From positions 620,001-684,000 of the forward strand of contig JALUTQ010000020.1 of assembly GCA_032718865.1 (NCBI GenBank): a DNA stretch of 64,000 nt, in the 5' to 3' direction. The notes under the pieces were generated by a model. That model was not told where the DNA came from. It saw only the letters and a list, made by a program, of their open reading frames with translations, and ran no database searches. Shown piece after piece: positions 1 to 9,432 of the stretch; positions within the stretch are counted from its first letter, which is position 1; the number at the start of each line of letters is the position of its first letter. Source of the DNA: Tilletia caries (lineage: Eukaryota; Basidiomycota; Exobasidiomycetes; Tilletiales; Tilletiaceae). The position numbers and the translations under genes were made by a program.

Positions 1-564
1 GAGGGCGGAGGAGTTGGAGGTTCCTGGACTTGAGCGCGGACGGAGGTGTCGACGGCCCCAACTTCGGCGGAGTTCCGGCGGAACTCCGCGCCTCCGCGCT
101 TACTCCGCTCTGAGACTGAAAACCCAGGGGTTACACAGGGTCTCTCCTATTGAAGGGGTCTCAGAAGACGGAGTCTCGGGTTTCATATCACGTGATCGCT
201 AGTGACGCCGGGGTCTCAAGACTTGAGACCCCTCTTCAAATGATTTTTTTCGCCGAGTTAAGCAAGTAACTCCAAAGTCTGAGACCATGACTTGGGTCGG
301 CAAGTTGGGATCGCGGAGGCGCGGAACTCCGCCGGAGGAAGGCGGACGGAGGTCCCCTCCTTGAAAAACTCCGGCTACCCACCGCGGACGGAGGATGCGG
401 CCTCGGTGAGGACCACCCTGCTACGGCGGACGGAATGATACCGGCCTTGCTGACACCACTGTCTTGGGCGGACGGAATGATCCGCCCAAAAATGAGCGCG
501 GAGTTTTGGCGGAGGTAGGCGGGCGGAGGCGCGGAGGCGCGGAGTTCCTCCGCGCCTTTCCTTA
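1..564. mobile_element. 3' part of a hAT-like MITE (TAAGGAAAGG family)
   Basis: This stretch matches 7894-8457 almost base for base; the one difference I see is C/T near 442. It is the right-hand 564 bp of the 731-bp element seen complete at 7727-8457. Its right end is CGCCTTTCCTTA. The first 167 bp and the left target duplication lie before the window; the expected duplication is the 8 bp at 565-572. The body is made of GGCGGAG/CTCCGCC words and has no coding capacity. It interrupts the reverse transcriptase of gypsy 1. Confidence 0.85.
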
Positions 565-1293
565 TCGATATCCCCTGCCTACTATCGACTCGATCTTTCA
601 GACGCTCGCGGGAAAGAAGGTGTTCAGCTCTCTGGATGCGATCCGAGGCTATCATCAGCTCGGCGTCAAGGAATCGGATCGCTGGAAGACGGCACTCATA
701 TGCCATCGAGGTCTATTTCAGTACAAGCGTGTGCCTTTTGGACTTCGGAATGCGCCAGCGGTTTTCCAGCGCCTTATGGACCAGGTTCTTGGGCCTCTAC
801 GGTGGAGCCAGGCCGTCGTATACATCGATGACGCCGTCGTTGCAACGGACTCGATGGCCGAACACCTGCGGGCTCTGGAGACACTCCTCCGTTCGGCGAC
901 GAGCACTGGCTTGAAGTTTAGCCCCGCCAAGTGCACGTTCGCGGTCCCCTCTCTGGTCCTGTTGGGACGAAAGGTCTCCGGCGCGGGCGTGGCTGTTTGG
1001 GAGGAACGGGCGAAGGCAGTTGAGGACCTCCGCCGGCCGACGACCCTTCAGGAGCTTTACCACACCTTGGGACTGTTCGGCTACTATCGGTCCTTCATCC
1101 GCAAGTTTGCCGAGTTGGCGTCCCCCCTCACCAAGCTCTTGCGGGGATGGCGCTACGAATCGGCCGACGGCCAAACTCGGTTGGTGAACACCGAGGGGAA
1201 GGCGGTCACGGCGAGCAAGGTCCCTCTTCAATGGGAAGCCGAGCAACAACACGCCTTCGACACACTTCGACAGGCTGTCGCCAACCCACCCAT
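565..1293 (+). CDS. Gypsy 1 reverse transcriptase (fragment)
   Basis: This encodes the reverse transcriptase domain of a Ty3/gypsy Pol, which copies element RNA into DNA in virus-like particles. The frame shows the Ty3-type signature: KKVFSSLDAIRGYHQL (first catalytic Asp), FGLRNAPAVFQRLMD, then the YIDDAVV active-site box, then FLGRKVS-like and LGLFGYYRSFI thumb motifs. The frame runs from the transposon at 1-564 into the one at 1294-1761. No internal stop is seen. The fingers N-terminus is missing because of the insertion and the window edge. The family is certain from motif order. Activity of this copy is excluded by the insertions. Confidence 0.9.
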
Positions 1294-1761
1294 TAAGGAT
1301 GGGCGCGGAGTAAGCCCCGGAGTGGGTTTCCCGGAGTTCCCCGACTAGTCGGGGCCTCACTCCGGGGGAGTACGGAGTACGGAGTGCATTTTCGAGGATT
1401 TACTCCCGCTGATTGGATTCTGCAGGAGTACGGAGCGCAAGCCTGTCATGTCCCCGGAGTACGGAGTACGGCAAGGCCTGGAGCTAACTTTTCGCCGGAG
1501 TACGGAGTTTCGGGGGAGTAGTCGCGCTCCGTCACCCCGGAGTACGGAGTGGACTTTGAAATTTTACTAAATTTAGCCGGAGTACGGAGCTAGCGCAATG
1601 AGATGGGGAGATTTTGTGCGGAGCGCGGAGTGGAGTTGGGATGACTGCCTAAAAATGAGCGGAGTACGGAGCGCGAAAAAGCATCTCAAAATCAGCCGGA
1701 GTCAGCCGGAGTAGGAGCCCCGGAGTACGGAGCACTCCGGGGCCCTCCGCGCCCATCCTTA
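1294..1761. mobile_element. hAT-like MITE, TAAGGATG family, copy 1 (468 bp)
   Basis: The terminal inverted repeats are TAAGGATGGGCGCGGAG and its complement. The perfect 8-bp target duplication CCACCCAT lies at 1286-1293 and 1762-1769. The interior is built from repeated GGAGTACGGAGT words with no ORF. Its ends match copy 2 (10525-11316) in the opposite orientation. It looks like an internally deleted version of that copy. Eight-base duplications are typical of the hAT superfamily; the transposase is not in this window. Confidence 0.92.
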
Positions 1762-1769
1762 CCACCCAT

Positions 1770-3768
1770 CTTGGCCCATCCCAACTCCTCCCGACCATAC
1801 GTGCTATATGTCGACGCGAGCAAGCATGCTCTGGCCGCGATCGTGCATCAGGTCCATGACTCCGAGGTCCCCGCTTCTTCGGCTGCTCAGTTGAATCATC
1901 TGGGTCTCTCTCAGTTGCCCACGACGGTCGCCCGGGAGCGTTGGCATGCATGGCTTGCCGAGGATCGTTTCTTCGGCCCGATTCTGTCCCGGCTTCAGAA
2001 CTCTGCTCCTGATCCTGATTGGGCGATGTCGGGGGGGATCTTGGTTCGACGACTGGACGATCGCGTTGCGTTGCCGTTGGCCGCGGTGCCCACCATCCTG
2101 CGAGCCTTGCACGATGACCAAGGTCATTTTGGATTCATGAAGACCTTCCTGTCGGTCACGCGCCAGTTCTGGCGACCTGGACTGTCTACGGTCGTCCGGT
2201 CCTGGGTAAAGCACTGCGGAACTTGCCAAGCGACCAAACAGGCTCCGAAGACCGGTTCATTGAGCATCCAGAACGATCCATCTCTGCCGTTTGAGTCCGT
2301 GTCGTTCGATCTGGTCTACGGATTCCCTCGATCCCAGGCCGGCAACGACACCGCCTTGGTGATCCAGGACCAGTTCTCCCGCATGGTTCTCCTTCATCCT
2401 TGTGCCAAGGACATCTCGGCGGAAGGCGTTGCGGCGGTGTTCAGCGATCGCGTCTTGAGGTACGGCTGGCGCCCACGTCGCATCGTCACCGACTCGGAGG
2501 CGCGCGTCAGTGGGGCCGTGATGACCGCCGTGGCGTCGTCCCTAGGTGCCGAAACTGCGCCCTCTAGCCCGTACCATCAACAGGCCAACAGTGTTGAGCG
2601 CGCCGTCCAGACCATCCAACGCGTCTTGGCCTCCATGGCCCTGGACTCCCGTGCCCACTGGGATCGCCGTGTCCTGCCGTCTGTCGAGCTCGCCATGAAT
2701 AGCTCCCCGGCTCTGACTACCGGGTACCGGCCATTCGACCTCATCTTCTTGTCGCACCCCGACGTCGTCCACGCGGTCTTTGACGCTGGCGAGCACCTTG
2801 GTGTCGGCTCTTTCCCGGAACGTCTGGCGGCGGCCCGCGAACGACTTGAGGATGCTCGTCGGCACATCGCCGCGGCGCGGGAGGTCCAGAAGCAGCGCTA
2901 CGACGGGAAGCGCGCGCCGGTTCCGCCCTTGGCCATCGGGATGCGCGCTTGGATCCGCTTGTCCGATCGACCCGTCGCTGGCACCGGCCAGGACAAACTC
3001 GCCGCCAAGAAGCTTGGGCCCTTCCTCGTTGAGGAGGTCATCAGTCCGCACCGTGTTCGTCTTCGCCTGCCCGATCACCTGCAGATCGATCCCGTGCTGA
3101 ACGTCGAGCAGCTGGATTTCGCGCCGACCGACGTCGATCCTTTCGCCGCTGAGCGTACACGTGTGGCGGATCCGGGTGGTGCTGCTCCTTCGTCGGTCTT
3201 GGGTCAGCCTTCTGACGCTGCCCTGTTGGATGATCCTCTTCTCTCCTCCGCCCCGGACGACGGGCTGGGCCTCGCTGTCGTTCCTCGCGTTCGACGGGCG
3301 CCACGCACTTTGCGGGAGTTCGACCTTGGGACGGTCTCGGCCGCAGCCCCTCCGCCGGTCGGGTCGGATGCGTTGGCCGGGCCCATCGGGCGTCCTCGTC
3401 GCCTCGTGGTGGATGGGCGCGAGAGGGTGCTACAGGAGCGACCTGTGGCTTTCTTGTCCCGGCTAACCTCGCCGGCGGAAAGCAAGCTCGTCGCGTCGGA
3501 GCTCGAGCTGGTGTGCTTCACGTGGGCTTACCACAAGCTGGCGCACTTGTTCGAGGGGGTTCTGGTCACTGTCGTCACGGACCACGCCCCAATGGAGCGC
3601 ATGCTGGTCTCCTCCAACTCGATCCCGTATGGTCCGACCATTTCGCGCTGCCGGGCTGTGGTGATGCCACATCTCCCCAACTTGCGGTTCGTCTACCGTC
3701 CCGGGGCGCTGCACACCAACGCTGATGCTCTCTCGCGCCTGCCGCCAGCCTCTGGTTCAGAATCCTGA
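1770..3768 (+). CDS. Gypsy 1 split RNase H plus integrase
   Basis: In order, this frame carries: the first strand of RNase H (YVLYVDASKHALAAIV, first catalytic Asp); a linker; the integrase zinc finger (GHFGFMKTF then CGTCQATK); the integrase core (FDLVYGF, IVTDSEARVSG and HQQANSVERAVQ give the D, D, E residues); and a GPY/F-like end (LGPFLVEEVISPHRVRL). After about 190 low-complexity residues comes a second RNase H piece: PVAFLSRLTSPAESKLVASELE (Glu), VTVVTDHAPMERML (Asp), then NADALSR. Ty3/gypsy Pol normally has an undivided RNase H before integrase, so this order is odd. It is one uninterrupted frame ending 30 bp before the LTR. The enzyme assignments are secure; whether the two RNase H parts work together is unknown. 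Confidence 0.88.
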
Positions 3769-3798
3769 CCAGGGACGGTCAGCTTTTTGCGGTGGGGA

Positions 3799-4079
3799 TG
3801 TGCTGAACGGTATATACGCGGTATACTCGTTCTCTCTCTTTCTCGGTTCCTTTCTCGGTTCCCTTTCTCTTCTTCTCTCTTCCTCTTCCGCACAACGCCT
3901 CACAATCGTTGCGCAACGTTGCCACTTTTCCCTTCCTTTTCTTCACGCACCTTTTTCCGTACTTGCAGCTCGGCTATAAAAGGCGCGATCTCATTTGTAC
4001 TTAGATGAAATAGATTCAGCCTACACACACATTACAACACAAGAACAAGAAACACTAATCCAGATACAACCAGAGCACA
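3799..4079 (+). repeat. 3' LTR of gypsy 1
   Basis: It starts TGTGCTGAAC after a G-rich polypurine tract and ends CAGAGCACA, giving TGTGCT/AGCACA terminal repeats. A TATA box (TATAAAA, 3975-3981) and a CA-rich stretch after it fit a promoter and transcript start. The partner 5' LTR is outside the window, so the limits rest on the terminal repeat alone. The same PPT-TGTGCTG junction recurs at 7066-7110. Confidence 0.7.
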
Positions 4080-4405
4080 GGTACATAGTCTATCCATTAC
4101 ACAGAAAGGGAGGGAAGGGCGAGAGGGGCGCTCCTTTTATACCTTTCAGGCTTCCCTGGTGCGCAGCAATGCGCAGTAATGCGCAGCAGTGCGCAGCACA
4201 CTGTGTGGTGCCACTGCGCCAGTCACTCTATCGGCACAACCTTATTTAAGTACAGACACAGTCAAAAAGGAGTGACTTAGGAACGGGGGTCGGGGGGTAG
4301 TCGATGCTCGATAGTAAAAAAAGGGGGGACAGGCAGAGCGAGTGTCGATAGAGGAAAAAGGGGAAGGGCCGAAGGGGGAGAGAGAGAGTCAGAGTGGGCA
4401 GAAAG
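4080..4405. other. Non-coding spacer with a 4 x 10-bp tandem repeat
   Basis: I see no credible ORF here. Positions 4160-4199 hold four imperfect copies of the 10-mer TGCGCAGCAA. The rest is purine-rich flank. The last 8 bases (GCAGAAAG) are the target duplication of the next element. Confidence 0.6.
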
Positions 4406-5023
4406 CAAGGCTCGGCAAGCTACTAGAGTTACCACTTTTCTGCGAAATAGTATAGTCAAGTTATAGTGAGTGGTCACCTCGGCGGGAAATAGTATAGTCA
4501 AGTGAGATATAGCTACTATAAAAAAAACTAATAGTTACTATTTCAGCCATGCGAAAATTTTCGTTGCCTTTTTCGCTGAAATAGCCACTATAGTCACTTC
4601 CAGTAGCTACCTGTGACTAGTTCAGTACAAAATGAGATCGACATAGTCACTATATGTGGCTATAAGTGACTGGAGCTACTATATAGTAACTATCCAGCAG
4701 CTGTCTCGGCCAGCCCCTGTCCAACACAAAAGTTACATTTGGTTGAAATAGTCACTATATGTGGCTATGAGTCACTGAGATAGCGACTATATGTGACTAG
4801 GAGTAGCTGGAGCTACTACATAGTGACTATCTAGTGGCTATATCAGCCAAATGGGATTTTTCATAACTATTTCAACTACTAGTTACTCCGCGCCGATCTG
4901 AAAAAGTTATAGCTACTATTTTTTCTAGACGGCTTCGCCGCCCAAAGTATAGTTAAGTTATCACTATAAGTTATAACTATATAGTTATCATAGTTACATA
5001 GTGAAGATAGTTGCCGAACCTTG
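4406..5023. mobile_element. hAT-like MITE, CAAGGCTCGGCAA family, copy 1 (618 bp)
   Basis: The ends are CAAGGCTCGGCAA and TTGCCGAACCTTG (one mismatch), with a perfect 8-bp duplication GCAGAAAG at 4398-4405 and 5024-5031. The AT-rich interior is packed with TAGTCACTATA/TAGCTACTA words and has no ORF. It is about 90% identical by eye to 15938-16542. CAAGG-type ends plus 8-bp duplications fit a non-autonomous hAT element. Confidence 0.92.
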
Positions 5024-5288
5024 GCAGAAAGAGAGTGAGAGAGGATGAAGCGGTGAATGGTGATTGCGCCCTACCGCCTACGGCTACCGTGCGGGTGGTG
5101 CGCGGGGGAGAAAGACAGAGATAGGGGCAAGTTAGTGAAAGAAGATGAAACGGTGATTGCGGCATTGCGCCCTGCAGGTTACGTGCGGGTGGTGCACAGA
5201 CGCTCGACGCGCGTCGCCGGAAATAGCGGCTAGTGGGTGTTGAGTGAGGAAATAAACGTGAGGCAAAAAGAATTGATAACCAAAAAGT

Positions 5289-5368
5289 CTCCGACAAAAG
5301 GATTCGAACACACGACCTTTTGTCGACAAAAATTTTAATCAACCATAATACCAACTAGACTATGCAGT
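5289..5368 (-). tRNA. tRNA-like sequence, probably a pseudo-tRNA or SINE head
   Basis: Read on the minus strand, it has a perfect A box (TAGTCTAGTTGG) and a near-perfect B box (TGTTCGAATCC) about 52 bases apart. A possible anticodon arm lies between them (ATTTT, loop TGTCGAC, AAAAG). The T stem (GTGTG/CCTTT) and acceptor arm do not pair, so this is unlikely to be a working tRNA. It may be a decayed tRNA gene or the pol III promoter of a SINE. The flanks (5032-5288 and 5369-5950) show no gene. Confidence 0.35.
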
Positions 5369-5949
5369 CATAAGTTGGAAACAATAACCAGTTGGTTATT
5401 ATACACCACCATGCTCAAACCGACTATTCACTAAGTGAAGGCGCAACAACAATTCAGCATTGATGCCCGCACTAATATGAACATTGAGGGAGACTAATAG
5501 GATATGTGAGAAGTAGTAATCTTGTATAACTGTAGGATATGGAAGAGTGGCTGCGAGTGATCAGCACACTCGACCATAATCCTTACAACGGCACGTTCAA
5601 CAAGCCACCTACTCGTTCGATCAAGTGCTAGTGTCGAGGTTGAGGACCCTCCCTCCACTCACTGCGGCGAAACGCCGTCTTCCGCAGGTCGAGTCAGGAT
5701 GGCGAGCTCAGCATGATCGGCAACGGCAGCAGCATTCGTTCCGCCACCTCGCTCGCGACCAGCAGTGGCAGAAACAAGCAGCTCTTCGCCGCGTGGATGT
5801 TCAGTGTCAGCAACGACGGACAAATGCGACTCACACCCGTCTGAGACGCTCGACGGGGACTACTACAATGAAATTCAGGCGGGTCACACGCTCGCTGTTC
5901 GTTGAGATGGATCTCGTCCCTATACAACAGGCCTCCCCCAACACGCGTG

Positions 5950-6080
5950 TTTCCACTTTGGTCTCCGCGGCATGCGCATCATCAAAGCGTTCACTGCTGC
6001 TGCCATTGATTACGGTCTCGTCAAGAAGAACGTGAGCAAGAGGACCGTCCTCATCTTCGATTTGGGCAGCGTTCGAGGAT
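5950..6080 (+). pseudogene. Decayed Hsp70-like fragment
   Basis: The frame at 5972-6075 reads RIIKAFTAAAIDYGL, then VLIFDLGS after a short gap. This resembles the Hsp70 ATPase segment (RIINEPTAAAIAYGL then LIFDLGGG) in the same order and nearly the same spacing. The frame ends soon after, and neighbouring frames contain no clear continuation. I infer an old, heavily mutated Hsp70 pseudogene fragment. Chance similarity cannot be fully excluded because the match is only about 35 residues. Confidence 0.4.
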
Positions 6081-7065
6081 CGTCGGCACCCAGGTCTGCG
6101 CATGCACCAGCGGCAGAGGCCCTTCTCTCGCGCTCTCTCCTCCTCCGCGGGCGGACTAGACACGGGCACGGTCGGGATGACGCGCCGTGCACGCGCATAC
6201 CACTTGGACGTTCGACGCGGCCCACGCTATGCCAATTGCCATCAGCTCGAAGCGACCGACTGCCAATGTTCCCGTCCTCAATGCAGACTCAGCATGGCGT
6301 TCAGCCTCCTGCCGGCGCGTGATCGAGGGCATCGGTGCAGTCCCGACCCATCCGCGTCGAGATCGATTTCACCAAGGCTCGTATTGTCGCCACCTTCACT
6401 CCTTTCAACGTCACCACAGGGCACGCATACTTGAATGCCACCGCATTGGTTACCGCGGTCAGCTCCCCGCACGATGACCACCGCGTTGAGGTTGAGTTGC
6501 TCCCTCCGTGTGCGTCCGTGCGCTTCAGTGGCACTCAAGCTTGTCACACTGCAGCTGCCCTTGCTGGGCCCCAGGATGTTTGCCGTCTGCACCCACAACT
6601 CGCGCACTATAATCGGCAATGCAAATCTCAGCACAATCTCCGCCAACGGCTGTGGCCTGCGGGCAACTCGAAGACGCGCCTTTGTGTATTGCTGGGAGAC
6701 ACGATCGGTGTTGAGGAGAATCAAGCTTGCCGAACGGCATCATGGAGTCGCCATTGTCGGTCCGTTCCACGCTGTTCAATTCCTTGCTCTTCTACCCCTC
6801 CTTCTCCTCGGCTGCGACCATTCCTTCTCGGTCTTCGTTCTGGTTCGCATTTCATCCCCAAGTTCACATCCGCCTCCTCACACCTCCCAATACCGCTTCC
6901 GCACTCGCACTCGCATTCCTCGGTAGCATCTCATCCTCCGCATTATCCTTCCCGCATCCGCATCCGCATTATCCTTCCCGCATCCGCATCCGCACCCCTT
7001 CTCGTCATCCGCGTTCCTTTTCTTTCTCTCCCAGCCTTGCTTACACTGTCACTCTTCAGCCGCGC
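6081..7065. other. Non-coding stretch with CCGCATCC-type repeats
   Basis: Several medium ORFs overlap here on both strands, but none shows a domain, consistent composition or splice structure. Between about 6880 and 7010 short direct repeats of CGCATCCGCATTATCC appear. I see no gene I can support. Confidence 0.5.
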
Positions 7066-7336
7066 ACGACTAGGGACAGTCGTCTTTTGTGGGTGGGGAT
7101 GTGCTGGCAGTGGCCAACTACACGTGACACCGCCATGTGGCTTTTTCCTTATCTTATCTATTATCTTCCTCTCCCACTTTTCTCATCACTCACTCCTCTC
7201 TCGGCCGAAAGTCTATCGCTCTCCTCATCACTTTCGCCTTCCTTCTACTCTGTGTACTTAACTTCCACACGCATTCATATACACATCAAGCCTTTCTTTC
7301 CTTTTGCAGTCATTACTTATCACTCTTGCCAGCATA
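7066..7336 (+). repeat. Gypsy polypurine tract plus LTR remnant
   Basis: The stretch GGGACAGTCG...GTGGGTGGGGA followed by TGTGCTGGCA at 7100 mirrors the junction before the gypsy 1 LTR (3769-3810). The LTR runs to TTGCCAGCA at 7336, an inverted copy of its start that lacks the final CA. It is therefore the 3' end of another plus-strand gypsy element whose body is gone. Its end abuts a MITE fragment. Confidence 0.6.
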
Positions 7337-7512
7337 AACGGAGACGGAGACGCGCCGAGAGAATGTGCTGTCAGGCGGAGATGCGGGGGAGCTCCGCCAT
7401 ATCTCCGCCAGAACAGCGGAAAGGAGATCTCCGTCTCCGGAAAGGCCGCGGAGACGCGGCGGAGATAGCGGAAAGGAGATAATCTCCGCGGAGATCTCCG
7501 TGTGCATCCTTA
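7337..7512. mobile_element. Chimeric or truncated TAAGGATG-type MITE fragment
   Basis: It is composed of CGGAGA/TCTCCG words. The right end is TGTGCATCCTTA, a TAAGGATG-family terminus. The left end, TAAACGGAGACGG, does not match it. The 8 bases outside each end differ (TGCCAGCA versus CGTTGTTG), so no target duplication is present. This suggests a product of recombination between two insertions rather than a simple one. Confidence 0.6.
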
Positions 7513-8772
7513 CGTTGTTGTCGAGGGTGTGGAAGCCGATGTAGTCGCGCACTTCGTTTACCCAACCGCGCGGGTCGGATCCAGGGCTGCCTCCGTATTG
7601 GGAAGGGACATGCAGCTTCAGCGACGAACGTTCCGACCCGCCGACCGCGGTCCAAGTGTCCAACTCGACCCTTCGGCCACGGGGACACCCGAAGGATCAA
7701 TCCCCGTTACAGGCGCAGGTCGAGGGTAAGGAAAGGCGTCACCTCCGCGCTCTCGGCGGAGTTCCGCGTCCTCCGCGCCTCCGTACCGCAAAACTCCGCC
7801 GATTTTCCTCCGCCGGGGGACGTCCTCCGTACCGCGGTGGCTGACAGCGGAGGGGCGGACGGAGAAGTACCGCCAACGACTTGAACGCGGACGGAGGGCG
7901 GAGGAGTTGGAGGTTCCTGGACTTGAGCGCGGACGGAGGTGTCGACGGCCCCAACTTCGGCGGAGTTCCGGCGGAACTCCGCGCCTCCGCGCTTACTCCG
8001 CTCTGAGACTGAAAACCCAGGGGTTACACAGGGTCTCTCCTATTGAAGGGGTCTCAGAAGACGGAGTCTCGGGTTTCATATCACGTGATCGCTAGTGACG
8101 CCGGGGTCTCAAGACTTGAGACCCCTCTTCAAATGATTTTTTTCGCCGAGTTAAGCAAGTAACTCCAAAGTCTGAGACCATGACTTGGGTCGGCAAGTTG
8201 GGATCGCGGAGGCGCGGAACTCCGCCGGAGGAAGGCGGACGGAGGTCCCCTCCTTGAAAAACTCCGGCTACCCACCGCGGACGGAGGATGCGGCCTCGGT
8301 GAGGACCACCCTGCTACGGCGGACGGAATGATACCTGCCTTGCTGACACCACTGTCTTGGGCGGACGGAATGATCCGCCCAAAAATGAGCGCGGAGTTTT
8401 GGCGGAGGTAGGCGGGCGGAGGCGCGGAGGCGCGGAGTTCCTCCGCGCCTTTCCTTAGTCGAGGGGTGGACCATTCCGGTCGGACGGGACGTTCCGTCGT
8501 GGCGTAGCCGCGTACCAGGTTGGGCGGAACTTGCAGCGATGGTTGTACGCCTTGCTGCTTGCATGGGAGCCGGAAGAGAGGACGACGAGGAGGCCTCCAT
8601 AGGAGTCTGGGGCAGGTTGGCTTCGGTCGCAGCGAGAAGGCGGGTGAACCGATCCTCGAGTACGGCCAACCGCTCTTCGGCTGCCTGTCTTCCCTGCCGT
8701 TCTTGAGTCTTGACCGAGTGATACGAGCAGCTCTTGCATCTGCTCTCCGGTCACCACTCCGTCCGTGTTCAT
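7513..8772 (-). pseudogene. Gypsy 2 gag remnant
   Basis: On the minus strand from about 8772, frames read MNTDGVVTGEQMQELL, then (other frame) ERLAVLEDRFTRLLAATEANL. After the MITE at 7727-8457 comes LKLHVPSQYGGSPGSDPRGW followed by VNEVRDYIGFHTLDN. This is the pattern of a Ty3/gypsy Gag N-terminus (coiled coil, then the KLxxPxxYxG..DPRxWVxEV capsid start). Frame changes and the insertion break it, and it stops at the MITE fragment ending at 7512, where the rest of the element is missing. The primer-binding site at 8911-8930 supports the orientation. Confidence 0.7.
7727..8457. mobile_element. hAT-like MITE, TAAGGAAAGG family, complete copy (731 bp)
   Basis: Terminal repeats TAAGGAAAGGCG / CGCCTTTCCTTA are flanked by the perfect 8-bp duplication GTCGAGGG (7719-7726 and 8458-8465). 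The right 564 bp are virtually identical to 1-564. It has no ORF; the interior is GC-rich GGCGGAG repeats around a short unique core. It is inserted in the gag remnant of gypsy 2. It shares the TAAGG start and 8-bp duplication with the TAAGGATG family, so one transposase may serve both (inference). Confidence 0.93.
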
Positions 8773-8910
8773 GCTCTGCGCGGCGATAACTACGGGGTCT
8801 TGCTGTGTTATTCCGCCGTCCTAGGAAGCCTGCGGGTCACCTGAGACTGGCAACGACATCGTTCAAGATTGCCTACTCCTACGCAACAGCGAGGAGACTT
8901 CTGGGCGACC

Positions 8911-8930
8911 TTGAGAAGCGGAGCTACCAA
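8911..8930 (-). promoter_or_regulatory. Primer-binding site of gypsy 2
   Basis: On the minus strand this reads TTGGTAGCTCCGC, nearly the same as the site after the gypsy 3 5' LTR (ACTGGTAGCTCCGC at 29232-29245). It therefore marks the LTR/internal junction of gypsy 2. The LTR lies to its right (from 8932) and is split by the copia element at 9123-16873. Confidence 0.6.
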
Positions 8931-8931
8931 C

Positions 8932-9122
8932 TGAACCAGCCGTAGTCTGGTGACCTTTCTAGGGTGGACGCGTACGCAGGCAACAAGCTGACGACCACAG
9001 TTAGCTTGAGAGAAAGCGCGTGTGGACGTCAGGAAGAAGGATTGGAGAAGAACGAGAAAGATCAAGGAGTGGAAGATTTGAAAAGTATAACGGCCGATAG
9101 ATCCACAGAAGCATGGGCGCTT
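8932..9122 (-). repeat. Gypsy 2 5' LTR, part next to the primer site
   Basis: This lies between the gypsy 2 primer site and the copia insertion. The remainder continues after 16874, beginning at the shared copia target duplication CGCTT. The far LTR end cannot be fixed because the partner LTR is absent. Confidence 0.5.
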
Positions 9123-9422
9123 AGTTGAGAAACGAGGGCGCCATGGTCAGCGCAACCCCTGATGTGACCCGCTGAGCAGTCTACATCACTCACCGTTTGT
9201 ACGGGAGGTTTCTTGAGCTTCTTGCTATGCAGACAGGGTATGGTCCAGTAGATGCAGCGTTGGATTCAGTGAAGAGATAGAAGTAAGAACAAAGAAAGAA
9301 TGTGGTGCGCATCAAAACTACTGGAAGATTCTTCATCATGAGAGGGCTTCTGAGACTCCTAGAAACTGGTAAAGGGAGGTCTACCCAAAGGAAGGTGGCC
9401 GACCGAGACCCATAGTTCAACT
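9123..9422 (-). repeat. 3' LTR of the copia element
   Basis: It begins AGTTGAGAAACG and ends CATAGTTCAACT on the plus strand, giving inverted AGTTGA/TCAACT tips. It is preceded on the minus strand by the purine tract GAGAGGTGGGAG. It differs from the other LTR only near its right end (CATAG versus CATAA). Confidence 0.93.
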
Positions 9423-9432
9423 CTCCCACCTC

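Larger units (their letters stand above)
565..4079 (+). mobile_element. Ty3/gypsy retrotransposon (gypsy 1), 5' end outside window
   Basis: This is the 3' part of a plus-strand LTR retrotransposon: RT, an RNase H start, integrase, an RNase H remainder and a 3' LTR. The 5' LTR, gag and protease lie before the window. It is cut by two small DNA transposons, one ending at 564 and one at 1294-1761. Removing the second with one copy of its target duplication restores one reading frame from RT through integrase. A purine-rich tract (about 3787-3798) precedes the LTR, as expected of a polypurine tract. Confidence 0.9.

Noticed and set aside
6335..7482. Two long plus-strand frames (308 and 251 codons) in repeat-rich DNA
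   Set aside because: They are Ser/Pro/His/Arg-rich translations of CCGCATCC repeats and LTR sequence, with no motif and no splice context.
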